Below are positions 56,559 through 64,000 of a stretch of 64,000 nt of DNA, piece by piece; position 1 is the first letter of the stretch, and each line of letters starts with the position of its first letter. The stretch comes from Caballeronia telluris (lineage in GTDB: Bacteria; Pseudomonadota; Gammaproteobacteria; Burkholderiales; Burkholderiaceae), in assembly GCF_001544495.1 (NCBI RefSeq), contig NZ_FCNZ02000008.1, positions 124,001 to 188,000 on the forward strand, written 5' to 3'. Under the pieces are notes generated by a model. That model worked only from the letters and a program-made list of their open reading frames with translations. It made no database searches and had not been told where the DNA came from. The position numbers were made by a program, and so were the translations under genes.

Positions 56559-56742
56559 CGGGCCTCACTGAACGACGCGTAAAGATACGCGCAGGACGCA
56601 GGAGACCGAAGCGGCACTCGCGTGCTCGCAGCCGGATCGGACGTCGCGCCAGTGGGCGAGGACGCCCCGGCTGCCAGCCCGAGCGTCGCGCTGAAGTCCG
56701 GTTTCGAGCGATTACAGACCATTTTGATACGTTGTGTCCGCC

Positions 56743-58128
56743 ATGCCACACGCACTGATTGTCGAAGACGATCCCAATAGCCTGTCCGGCCTGTCCGCGA
56801 TCCTGGCGGCCGACGGCTTTTCCGTCGATACCGCGACGACGCTCGCCGAAGCGCGGGCCGCGCTCACCCGTTTCATCCCCGATGTCGTGCTGATCGACCT
56901 GAATCTGCCGGACGGCAGCGGTCTCGATTTGCTGCCGAGCCTGCCCGCGCAACCGCCGGACGGCGCGCTGCCCGTGATCGTGATGACGGGTAACGCGACC
57001 GTGGAAAGCGCGATCGAAGGGTTGCGGCACGGCATCTGGGACTATCTGCTGAAGCCCGTCAATATCCCGCGGCTGCGCAGCCTGCTTGCGCGCATCCCGC
57101 GTCCGTACGAGCTGACGGAGGAAGTCCAGGTGCTGCGCACCAGGCTGCGCGCGCTCGGCCATTTCGGCGCGATGCTCGGGCGCAGCAGCACGATCCAGCA
57201 CGTCTACGACCTGATCGAGCAGACGGCGCCGACCGAAGCCGCCGTGCTGATCTGCGGCGAGCCGGGCACCGGCAAGAAGCTTGCCGCGCGCACGCTGCAC
57301 GAGTTGAGCCGCCGTCGCAAGGGTCCGTTCATCGCGTTCGATTGCGCCATGTCGCGCGACTCCACCCTGCGCTCGATGGACAGCCTGCTGTTCGGCCACG
57401 AACGCGGCGCGTTCGCCGGCGCGGAGAATCGCGAGCCGGGTTTGCTCGAACAGTCGGGCGGCGGGACGCTTTTTCTCGAACAGATCGACGCGCTGCCCCA
57501 CGCGCAGCAGGAAGCGCTCTTGCGCGCGCTCGACTCGCAGACGTTCATGCGCGTCGGCGGCAGCAACCGCATCATGACCGACTTCCGCCTGATCGCCGCG
57601 ACGCGCACGCCGGTGCGGCAAGCCATCGACGACGGCACATTGCGCGAAGACCTGTATCTGCGCCTGAACGCTTCGTCGATTGCGTTGCCGCCGCTGCGCG
57701 ACCGCGACGACGACATCGCCCTCTTCGCGGAGCATTTTGTCGAGGAACTGAACCGCGAAAACCATATCGTCGGCGTGACGAGCGGGTCGCCGAAGCGCAT
57801 CAGCCCGTCGTTCATCCGCGAATGTCTGGCGCAGGAATGGCCCGGCAACGTGCGCGAACTGCGCGAACGCGTGCGGCGCGCGTATCACGCGTCGGGCGAT
57901 GTGATCGAAACGCTTCACGCCGACGAGCACGGCGGTGCGGGCGGACGCGGCCTGAACGGCAGCAGCGTGCAGGTGACGGTCGGTACGGCGCTCGCGGATG
58001 TCGAGGACATGCTGATTCGCGCGACGCTCGACGCCGTCGGCGGCACGCGCCATCGCGCAGCGACGCTGCTCGGCATCAGCCCGAAGACGCTCTACAACAA
58101 GTTGCAGCGGATGAAGCTCGAACCCTGA
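56743..58128 (+). CDS. Sigma-54-activator-like response regulator with altered ATPase motifs
   Basis: An NtrC-family protein of 461 residues. The receiver has phosphoacceptor Asp52 (VVLIDLNLPDGSG) and an LKPV Lys. The AAA domain has Walker A CGEPGTGKKL (172-180). Two changes stand out: the sigma-54 contact loop reads GAFAGA (222-227) instead of GAFTGA, and the Walker B region reads TLFLEQID where family members usually have LFLDEI. A Fis-type helix-turn-helix ends the protein (HRAATLLGISPKTLYNKLQR). ATP hydrolysis and sigma-54 remodelling may therefore be weak. No partner kinase is adjacent. Confidence 0.85.
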   Translation: MPHALIVEDDPNSLSGLSAILAADGFSVDTATTLAEARAALTRFIPDVVLIDLNLPDGSGLDLLPSLPAQPPDGALPVIVMTGNATVESAIEGLRHGIWDYLLKPVNIPRLRSLLARIPRPYELTEEVQVLRTRLRALGHFGAMLGRSSTIQHVYDLIEQTAPTEAAVLICGEPGTGKKLAARTLHELSRRRKGPFIAFDCAMSRDSTLRSMDSLLFGHERGAFAGAENREPGLLEQSGGGTLFLEQIDALPHAQQEALLRALDSQTFMRVGGSNRIMTDFRLIAATRTPVRQAIDDGTLREDLYLRLNASSIALPPLRDRDDDIALFAEHFVEELNRENHIVGVTSGSPKRISPSFIRECLAQEWPGNVRELRERVRRAYHASGDVIETLHADEHGGAGGRGLNGSSVQVTVGTALADVEDMLIRATLDAVGGTRHRAATLLGISPKTLYNKLQRMKLEP

Positions 58129-58148
58129 GTGCTGCTGCGTCAGCCAGG

Positions 58149-58181
58149 AAAAAGCCACGGCATCGCTGCCGTGGCTTTTTT
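58149..58181. terminator. Bidirectional terminator between the regulator and nagZ
   Basis: Fourteen-bp stem AAAAAGCCACGGCA / TGCCGTGGCTTTTT with a TCGC loop, between convergent genes. Confidence 0.88.
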
Positions 58182-58190
58182 ATCACCCGA

Positions 58191-59219
58191 TCAGCCCAAT
58201 GCGCTTCGCAACAGCGCCTTCGCCTGCTGGTAGTCGACCTGCTTGTGCAGCTTGTCCCAGTGCGGCGCGTTGCCGCGCGGACGCATTTTCTTCAATCGCT
58301 GCACCGACGCCTTCGACGGCTCGAAGCGCAACTGGTCGAGCACCTTCTCCGCTTCCTCGGGCTGGTTGCAGACGAGGACCATGTCGCAGCCCGCGGTGAG
58401 CGCGGCGTGCGCAGCTTCCGTCAGCGTGCCGCCCGCGCGCGCGGCTTCCATCGAGAGATCGTCGCTGAAGATCGCTCCGTTGAATCCGAGCTTGCCGCGC
58501 AGGATGTCCTGCAGCCACACGCGCGAAAACCCGGCGGGCTTCTCGTCGACCTGTGTGTAGATCACATGCGCCGGAATCACCGACGCGAGCGCCATCCCGA
58601 GCCAGTCGTAAGGCTTCACGTCGGCGGCGAGGATGTCGTCGAGCGGGCGGTCGTCGGTCGGCAGTGCGACGTGCGAATCCGCCGATGCGAAGCCGTGTCC
58701 CGGAAAATGCTTTCCGCAGTTCGCCATGCCCGCGAGCGCGAGCCCGTGATTCAGGCTCTTCGCGAGCATCGCGACGACGCGCGGATCGCTATGCAATGCG
58801 CGGTCGCCGATCACCTTCGACTGGCCGTAGTTCAGGTCCAGCACGGGCGTAAAACTCATGTGGATGCCGCATGCGCGCAACTCCGCCGCGAGCACGTAAC
58901 CGAACGCGGTCGCGGCCTTCGTCGCGAGCAGGACGTCGCGGTCCCACAGTTCGCCGAGCTTGCCCGGCGCGGGCAACACGGTGAAACCGTCGGTGCGGAA
59001 ACGCTGCACGCGGCCGCCTTCGTGATCGACGGCGATCAGGATGTCCTCGCGAATGTGGCGGATCGCTTCAGTCAGCGCGACGAGCTGCGCGCGGTCCGTG
59101 AAGTGGCGCGCGAACAGGATGATGCCGCCCGTCATCGGATGGGCGATGCGGCGGATGTCCGCGTCGGTCAGCGTGGTGCCGACCACGTCGAGCATGACGG
59201 GTCCAGGAGTGCGTTTCAT
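58191..59219 (-). CDS. nagZ: Beta-N-acetylhexosaminidase NagZ
   Basis: A GH3 cytoplasmic enzyme that frees GlcNAc from anhydro-muropeptides in cell-wall recycling and so sets AmpC inducer levels. GPVMLDVVGTTLTDADIRRI opens the domain; LIAVDHEGGRVQRF, the catalytic loop GKHFPGHGFASADSHVALP with its His, and the nucleophile Asp in GAIFSDDLSMEAA follow. 342 residues from the ATG at 59219. It ends the lepB-to-nagZ gene series. Confidence 0.96.
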   Translation of the reverse strand: MKRTPGPVMLDVVGTTLTDADIRRIAHPMTGGIILFARHFTDRAQLVALTEAIRHIREDILIAVDHEGGRVQRFRTDGFTVLPAPGKLGELWDRDVLLATKAATAFGYVLAAELRACGIHMSFTPVLDLNYGQSKVIGDRALHSDPRVVAMLAKSLNHGLALAGMANCGKHFPGHGFASADSHVALPTDDRPLDDILAADVKPYDWLGMALASVIPAHVIYTQVDEKPAGFSRVWLQDILRGKLGFNGAIFSDDLSMEAARAGGTLTEAAHAALTAGCDMVLVCNQPEEAEKVLDQLRFEPSKASVQRLKKMRPRGNAPHWDKLHKQVDYQQAKALLRSALG

Positions 59220-59241
59220 CGAGTCCAAATGGGTGGTCTTG

Positions 59242-59646
59242 TCAGGAGGGGTCGGAAGTTTCGGCGATCACGAACGACACCGCGTAGTCGCGCTCGTCGC
59301 TCACGGTCACTTGCGCCGTGATGCCGCGCGCATCGAGCCACGCGGCCAGTTCGCCCGACGCGACGATCTTCGGCTTGCCGCTCGGCTCGTTGAGCGTCTG
59401 CAGCGCGCGCCAGGTCATCGGCCAGCGCATGCCGAGGCCGATCGCCTTCGAGAACGCTTCCTTCGCCGAAAAGCGCGTCGCGAGGAACGCGAGGCCGCGC
59501 ACTTCGGAGCGCGCCTTTCGCGCGTGATAGATGCGCAGTTCGTCGGCGCCGAGCACTTTTTCGGCGAAGCGCCCTTTCGTGCGCTCCATCACCGCCGCGA
59601 CGCGGCTCACCTGGACCACGTCGGTGCCGATTCCGTAGATCGCCAT
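59242..59646 (-). CDS. acpS: Holo-ACP synthase AcpS
   Basis: Attaches 4'-phosphopantetheine to acyl carrier protein. The first motif is [17 protein letters not shown] with the Mg-binding Asp, the second [14 protein letters not shown] with Glu. 134 residues, normal for a trimeric AcpS. It starts 13 bases after pdxJ and is followed by nagZ. Confidence 0.96.
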   Translation of the reverse strand: MAIYGIGTDVVQVSRVAAVMERTKGRFAEKVLGADELRIYHARKARSEVRGLAFLATRFSAKEAFSKAIGLGMRWPMTWRALQTLNEPSGKPKIVASGELAAWLDARGITAQVTVSDERDYAVSFVIAETSDPS

Positions 59647-59659
59647 CGTGCGGCCCCGT

Positions 59660-60427
59660 TCAGCGTGCGGCCGCGAGGCGCGAGGCGACCATGATCGCCT
59701 TCATCTCGCGCACGGCGTTTTCCCAGCCGGCGAAAATCGCATGCGCGACGATCGCGTGGCCGATGTTCAACTCGACGATGCCTTCGAGCGCCGCGATCGG
59801 CTGCACGTTCGTGTAATGCAGGCCGTGCCCCGCGTTCACCTTGAGCCCGAGCGAATTGCCGAAGTCGACGCCGCGCGCGACGCGTTCGAATTCGCGCTGC
59901 TGCTCGGCTTCTTCGTGCGCTTCGGCGTAGCGGCCCGTATGCAGCTCGATGACCGGCGCGCCGGCTTCGTGCGCGGCGCGGATCTGCGTTTCGTCGGCGT
60001 CGATGAAGAGCGAGACGCGCGCGCCCGCGTCGGCCAACTGGCGGCACGCGGCTTTCACGGCTTCGAACTGGCCCGCGACGTCGAGACCGCCTTCGGTCGT
60101 CAGTTCCTGGCGCTTTTCCGGCACGAGGCAGACGTCGTGCGGCTTGATCGCGCACGCGATGTCGAGCATTTCCTTCGTCACCGCGCATTCGAGGTTCATG
60201 CGCGTCTTGAGGAGCGGGCGCAGCGTCTTCACATCCGCGTCGACGATATGACGGCGGTCCTCGCGCAAGTGCAGCGTGATGGCGTCGGCGCCGGCCTCCT
60301 CGGCCATGAGCGCGGCGCGGATCGGATCGGGATAGTTCGTGCCGCGCGCGTTGCGCAGCGTAGCGACGTGGTCGATATTCACGCCGAGATCGATCACATT
60401 CGACGATGACGACAGAAAGAAGCTCAT
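59660..60427 (-). CDS. pdxJ: Pyridoxine 5'-phosphate synthase PdxJ
   Basis: Condenses 3-amino-2-oxopropyl phosphate with deoxyxylulose phosphate, the last ring-forming step to vitamin B6. A TIM barrel with [70 protein letters not shown] and [12 protein letters not shown], all in the usual order. The ATG at 60427 overlaps the recO stop by four bases. 255 residues. Confidence 0.97.
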   Translation of the reverse strand: MSFFLSSSSNVIDLGVNIDHVATLRNARGTNYPDPIRAALMAEEAGADAITLHLREDRRHIVDADVKTLRPLLKTRMNLECAVTKEMLDIACAIKPHDVCLVPEKRQELTTEGGLDVAGQFEAVKAACRQLADAGARVSLFIDADETQIRAAHEAGAPVIELHTGRYAEAHEEAEQQREFERVARGVDFGNSLGLKVNAGHGLHYTNVQPIAALEGIVELNIGHAIVAHAIFAGWENAVREMKAIMVASRLAAAR

Positions 60428-61296
60428 AGATTTTGCAGGTCGATCAGGATCTGACGGGTGGCGAGCGGCGTACCGCCCAGATAGACGTTGAGCAAAAAGC
60501 GCATCAGCGTCTTGCTTTGCGCCGCCGTTTGCGGGCGGCTGTAGTCGTCCTCTTCCATGTCGAGGAGCGTCTGGCCGGCAATCACCGGCCATTGCGGCGG
60601 CACCTCGTCCGACGCCTCGCGCACGCCACGCTCGGGATCGAAGACGTATTTGCGCTCGGCCATGACCGGCTGACGCGTGATCGTGCGGTCGAGCGCCATC
60701 GCGTAGCCGGTTTCGCGCAACAGCACGCGCTCGAACGAACGCAGCACCTGCACGGGCGGCTCGTCGTGCGCGAGGCGCGAGAGCGTCAGCACATAGTGAT
60801 TGAAAAGCGCGGGATGCGCGTCTTCGCGCGCGCAGAACTTGACCAGCAGTTCGTTGACGTAAAACCCGCACAGTAGCGCATCGCCCGCGAGCGGCAGCAT
60901 GCCGCCGACCCATTCGGCCGTCGTCAGCGTGCGGACTTCGCCTCGGCCGGTCCACGAAAGCCCGAGCGGCTGGAACGTCTGCAGCACGCCGCGCAGCGCG
61001 GAATGCGGGCGCTTCGCGCCCTTCGCGACGAGCGCGACGCGGCCGTGATCGCGCGAAAACACGTCGATGACGAGGCTCGTCTCGCGATACGGATAGCTGT
61101 GCAGCACGAAGCCGGGCTGCTCGGCGATGCGAAAGTCGGAACGCGGCGCGGCGCGCGGACGTTTGGTTTCGGCGGACGAAGACGGCGAACGCCGTTTTTT
61201 AGGCGCCGCAGGCTTGGGCTCGGCGTCGAACGTGCCTTCTTCGAGCCGGTCGGAAGAGTCGGGGTTGCGGGTCACCCACGCCTCATTCGTACCCAT
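60424..61296 (-). CDS. recO: DNA repair protein RecO
   Basis: Loads RecA on SSB-coated gaps with RecR. The OB-fold begins at [24 protein letters not shown] (about residue 62), and a helical domain follows ([28 protein letters not shown]). The first 55 residues are Lys/Pro/Ser-rich and look disordered, giving 290 residues against about 242 in E. coli. It overlaps both era (14 bases) and pdxJ (4 bases), so translation is tightly packed. Confidence 0.92.
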   Translation of the reverse strand: MGTNEAWVTRNPDSSDRLEEGTFDAEPKPAAPKKRRSPSSSAETKRPRAAPRSDFRIAEQPGFVLHSYPYRETSLVIDVFSRDHGRVALVAKGAKRPHSALRGVLQTFQPLGLSWTGRGEVRTLTTAEWVGGMLPLAGDALLCGFYVNELLVKFCAREDAHPALFNHYVLTLSRLAHDEPPVQVLRSFERVLLRETGYAMALDRTITRQPVMAERKYVFDPERGVREASDEVPPQWPVIAGQTLLDMEEDDYSRPQTAAQSKTLMRFLLNVYLGGTPLATRQILIDLQNL

Positions 61297-62182
61297 AGGC
61301 GCGCAATCCTGCCTCGTTGTCCGCCCAGCCGCTCTTCACCTTGATGAAGGTTTCGAGATACACCGGGCCGTCGAAGAGCCTTTCCATGTCGAGCCGCGCC
61401 TCGGTGCTGATCTGCTTCAGCTTCGCGCCCTTCTGGCCGATGATCATCGCCTTGTGGGTGTCGCGTTCGACCATGATCGTCGCGAAGATACGGCGCAGGC
61501 GACCTTCGGTCTCGAACTTGTCGATGAGCACCGTGCTCGTGTACGGCAGTTCGTCGCCGGTCCAGCGGAACACTTTCTCGCGCAGGATTTCGGCGGCGAG
61601 AAAGCGCTCGCTGCGATCGGTCAGGTCGTCTTCGCCGTAGATCGGCTCGCCTTCGGGCAAGTACGGCTTCACGACGTCCATGAGGCGCTTGATGTCGTCC
61701 GGATTCTTCGCCGACATCGGCACGATCTCGCGGAAGTCGAAGAGCGCGCCCATCTTCTGCATGAACGGGAACAGCGTGTTCTTGTCGCTCACGTGGTCGA
61801 GCTTGTTTGCGATCAGGAGCGTAGGCGTGCCCTTCGGAATGAGATCGAGCACCTTCTGGTCGTCCGGGCCGAAACGGCCGGCTTCGATCACGAAGAGGAT
61901 CGCATCGACGGACGTGAGCGTCGACGTCACCGCGCGGTTCAGCGAGCGGTTCAGCGCGCCGCTGTGGCGCGTCTGGAAACCGGGCGTATCGACGAAGATG
62001 TACTGCGCGTCGTCGAGCGTATGAATGCCGGTGATGCGGTGACGCGTCGTCTGCGCCTTGCGCGAGGTGATGCTGACCTTCTGGCCGACGAGCGCATTCA
62101 TCAGCGTCGATTTGCCGACATTCGGCCTACCGACGATCGCGACCATGCCGCAGCGAAAACCAGTGGGAGTGGAAGCGTTCAT
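61283..62182 (-). CDS. era: GTPase Era
   Basis: Binds 16S rRNA 3' end to guide 30S maturation. G1 is [15 protein letters not shown]3 VDTPGFQ, G4 ANKLDHV; the C-terminal KH domain has [22 protein letters not shown] use the ATG at 62182 ([17 protein letters not shown], 299 residues); another ATG ten codons earlier is possible and neither has a clear SD. It follows rnc by 55 bases, the classic rnc-era-recO operon. Confidence 0.96.
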   Translation of the reverse strand: MNASTPTGFRCGMVAIVGRPNVGKSTLMNALVGQKVSITSRKAQTTRHRITGIHTLDDAQYIFVDTPGFQTRHSGALNRSLNRAVTSTLTSVDAILFVIEAGRFGPDDQKVLDLIPKGTPTLLIANKLDHVSDKNTLFPFMQKMGALFDFREIVPMSAKNPDDIKRLMDVVKPYLPEGEPIYGEDDLTDRSERFLAAEILREKVFRWTGDELPYTSTVLIDKFETEGRLRRIFATIMVERDTHKAMIIGQKGAKLKQISTEARLDMERLFDGPVYLETFIKVKSGWADNEAGLRAYGYE

Positions 62183-62237
62183 ATGTGTGTGCGGCAAATT
62201 CGTGAGGCGCATGTGTGCGCCGGGGCTCGGGGCGGCG

Positions 62238-63356
62238 TCAGTGGCCGGTGTCGGCGGCGCGCGCGACCTGATGCGTCTCGTGGCTGTCCTGCGTTTCGTG
62301 ATTCGATTGCGCTTCGGTGGATTCGGCCGCCTGCTGATTCGCGGACGCAGGAGCGGCCTGCGGCTCGGCAGGCTTGTCTGCGGCCTTGTCCGTGGCTTTC
62401 TCGCTGGTCTTTTCCGATCGGTGGATGACGGCGCGCTCGGGCCGCTCCGCCCCAGCGTAAGCATTCGCCGACGGCTCGACGTGCGCCGCGCGGATCACGG
62501 CAAGAGGCGCGGCGAGAGGCGCGGCGAGAGGCGCGGATTCGGCTGCGCGCAACCGCTCGCGTTCCTTCCTGTCGGGCGAACGCAGATCGAGCGCCGTCTG
62601 CACGCCGGTCACGCCCGGCACGACTTCCTCCGCCAGCTTCGCCGCGCGCGCGCCCTTGCGCTTCGGCTTGACGGCGAGCGCGGGCGCGGCGGCCATCACT
62701 TCGTCGAGCGCCATCTTCGCCGCCGCCTGCTCGGCCGCACGGCGGCTCGCGCCCGAACCCGACACCTTCACGTCGAGCTTCGGCACGGTGCATTCCACTT
62801 CGAATTGCTGGTTGTGCGCGGCGCCGTGCGTCGCGACCACGGTGTAAGTCGGCAGCGCGATCTTGTGGCCTTGCAGATATTCCTGGAGGAGCGTCTTGGC
62901 ATCCTTGCCGATGGTGCGCGGATCGATGTGATCGAGAATCGGCGCGTAAAGACGCTTGATGACCGTATGCGCCGCGTCGAATCCGCCATCGAGGAAGACC
63001 GCACCGAAGATCGCTTCGAGCGTATCCGCCAGAATCGACGGACGACGAAAACCGCCGCTGCGCAGTTCGCCTTCGCCGAGGCGCAGCGCCTCGGAGACGT
63101 TCAGCGCCTGCGCGATTTCATACAGCGACTGCTGTTTGACGAGATTGGCGCGAACACGGGAAAGATCGCCTTCGTCGAGTTTTCCGAATCGTTGGAACAA
63201 AAGCGCCGCTACCACGCAATTTAGAACGGAATCGCCGAGAAATTCGAGCCGTTCGTTGTGCGTGGCACTGTGACTGCGGTGGGTCATCGCCTGGCGCAGC
63301 AATTCCGCATTGCGAAATTCGTACCGCAGCCGGCTTTCCAACGGAGATGAGGGCAT
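62238..63356 (-). CDS. rnc: Ribonuclease III with long C-terminal tail
   Basis: Cleaves double-stranded RNA, including rRNA precursors. The signature [13 protein letters not shown] is at residues 34-46, with the metal-binding Glu and Asp; a double-stranded-RNA-binding domain covers about 155-230 ([39 protein letters not shown]). Beyond it lie about 140 residues rich in Ala, Glu, Lys and Pro, including three near-perfect APLA repeats, absent from E. coli RNase III (226 residues). This tail is seen in Burkholderiaceae and likely has no fixed fold. Confidence 0.94.
   Translation of the reverse strand: MPSSPLESRLRYEFRNAELLRQAMTHRSHSATHNERLEFLGDSVLNCVVAALLFQRFGKLDEGDLSRVRANLVKQQSLYEIAQALNVSEALRLGEGELRSGGFRRPSILADTLEAIFGAVFLDGGFDAAHTVIKRLYAPILDHIDPRTIGKDAKTLLQEYLQGHKIALPTYTVVATHGAAHNQQFEVECTVPKLDVKVSGSGASRRAAEQAAAKMALDEVMAAAPALAVKPKRKGARAAKLAEEVVPGVTGVQTALDLRSPDRKERERLRAAESAPLAAPLAAPLAVIRAAHVEPSANAYAGAERPERAVIHRSEKTSEKATDKAADKPAEPQAAPASANQQAAESTEAQSNHETQDSHETHQVARAADTGH
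62501..62537 (-). repeat. 12-base tandem repeat within rnc
   Basis: The 12-mer GCGGCGAGAGGC (plus-strand reading) is repeated about three times and encodes APLA units. It is in frame and so should vary in copy number without breaking the gene. Confidence 0.75.
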
Positions 63357-63522
63357 GGACAGAGTATAACGCGGCGCCGGGAGCGGAGATTCCGGCCGGA
63401 AAACGGGGGAAAGCGCGTGAAGATGCGACCTTAGCCGCGCTTCTTCACGCCGTTTCGAAGCGATGCGCGTCGAGCGGAACAGGCGGCCGGGCTCGCCGCG
63501 TGTTCACTCGATCGAAGGCGTA

Positions 63523-64000
63523 TCACTGAAACGAACCGATGCGCTTCAGGTTGCTGAAGTTCATCCAGATGAAGAACGCGCGGCCGACGACGTTCTTGTC
63601 CGGCACGAAGCCCCAGTAGCGGCTGTCCGCGCTGTTGTCGCGGTTGTCGCCCATCATGAAGTAGTGGCCCGGCGGCACCTTGCACGTCACGCCCTGCGCG
63701 TTGTAGACGCAGTTGTCGCGGAACGGGAAGTCGTCCGCGCCGATCACGAACGGCGGCACCTGCGGATTGTTCAGAATGGCGTTCCTGCGCCCACCGAGGT
63801 CTTCGACGAACTGCTTCGCGTAGCCGATGCGTTCGTCGTCGAAATAGTCCGGCTGCGCGGTTTCGGGAACCGGCTTGCCGTTGATGGTCAGCTTCTTGTC
63901 TTCGTAGGCGACGGTGTCGCCCGGCAGGCCGATCACCCGCTTGATGTAGTCGACCGATTCGTCTTTCGGATAGCGGAACACGACCACGTCGCCGCGCGTG
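63523..64000 (-). CDS. lepB: Signal peptidase I LepB (C-terminal part; 5' end outside window)
   Basis: The frame is open to the window end (TRGDVVVFRYPKDE), so only the last 159 residues are visible. DYIKRVIGLPGDTVAYEDKKL holds the general-base Lys (box D), and YFMMGDNRDNSADSRYWGFV is box E. The catalytic Ser and membrane anchors lie beyond the edge. It cleaves signal peptides on the periplasmic side of the inner membrane and heads the lepB-rnc-era block, 166 bases before rnc. Confidence 0.95.
   Translation of the reverse strand, partial: TRGDVVVFRYPKDESVDYIKRVIGLPGDTVAYEDKKLTINGKPVPETAQPDYFDDERIGYAKQFVEDLGGRRNAILNNPQVPPFVIGADDFPFRDNCVYNAQGVTCKVPPGHYFMMGDNRDNSADSRYWGFVPDKNVVGRAFFIWMNFSNLKRIGSFQ

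Overview
The window is high-GC proteobacterial chromosome and reads as core genome of a Burkholderiaceae beta-proteobacterium, most likely Burkholderia, Paraburkholderia or Caballeronia. The evidence is the gene order pstSCAB-phoUBR-ppk-ppx, the EarP/EF-P(Arg32) pair, an OlsB-type acyltransferase, a LysM/M23 NlpD-like lipoprotein, RNase III and UvrC with long low-complexity extensions, and the lepB-rnc-era-recO-pdxJ-acpS-nagZ block. I cannot name a species from the sequence alone.

Layout. 0-3.5 kb: the 3' part of a cytosine-deaminase-like amidohydrolase coupled to a CynX-type MFS exporter, then tRNA-Arg and uppP. 3.7-8.5 kb: a tiny membrane ORF, an aldose-1-epimerase homologue, an NlpD-like protein, two small lipoproteins, tRNA-Pro, sixA and olsB. 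8.5-19.2 kb: a phosphate block with ppx and ppk divergent, then phoR, phoB, phoU, pstB, pstA, pstC and pstS read on the minus strand; tandem Pho-box-like repeats sit in front of pstS. 19.2-26.5 kb: glmM, folP, ftsH and rlmE (minus), yhbY (plus), then a DUF4149 gene and greA (minus). 26.5-31.3 kb: carAB with a long leader and a clear promoter. 31.4-37.5 kb: an MFS transporter, mltD and gloB (minus), then a methyltransferase, rnhA, dnaQ and tRNA-Val (plus). 37.6-47.5 kb: two membrane proteins, a glycosyltransferase, an ABC exporter, otsBA, an SCO1/CtaG copper-delivery pair and elaA. 47.6-51 kb: tRNA-Cys, two tRNA-Gly, pgsA and uvrC. 54-56 kb: earP and efp. 56.2-64 kb: a BON lipoprotein, a sigma-54-activator-like response regulator with altered ATPase motifs, then nagZ, acpS, pdxJ, recO, era, rnc and lepB (cut by the window edge).

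The one clearly mobile element is a complete-looking group II intron (51078-53963, minus strand). It sits in the space between the divergent uvrC and earP genes. Domain V with a GAAA tetraloop, a plausible branch-point A in domain VI, a GTGCG 5' end, EBS1/IBS1 and EBS2/IBS2 pairings, and an intact reverse transcriptase with an HNH domain can all be read from the sequence. Just upstream of the RT start there are three tandem hairpins joined by a repeated linker, which I do not recognise as a standard part of such introns.

I saw no CRISPR array, prophage, toxin-antitoxin pair or defence island. Most of the window is housekeeping DNA. The observations most worth a second look are the intron and its hairpin array, the degenerate sigma-54 activator, several very short genes, and regulatory structures at pstS, pstS-pstC, carA, carB-greA and ppx-ppk.
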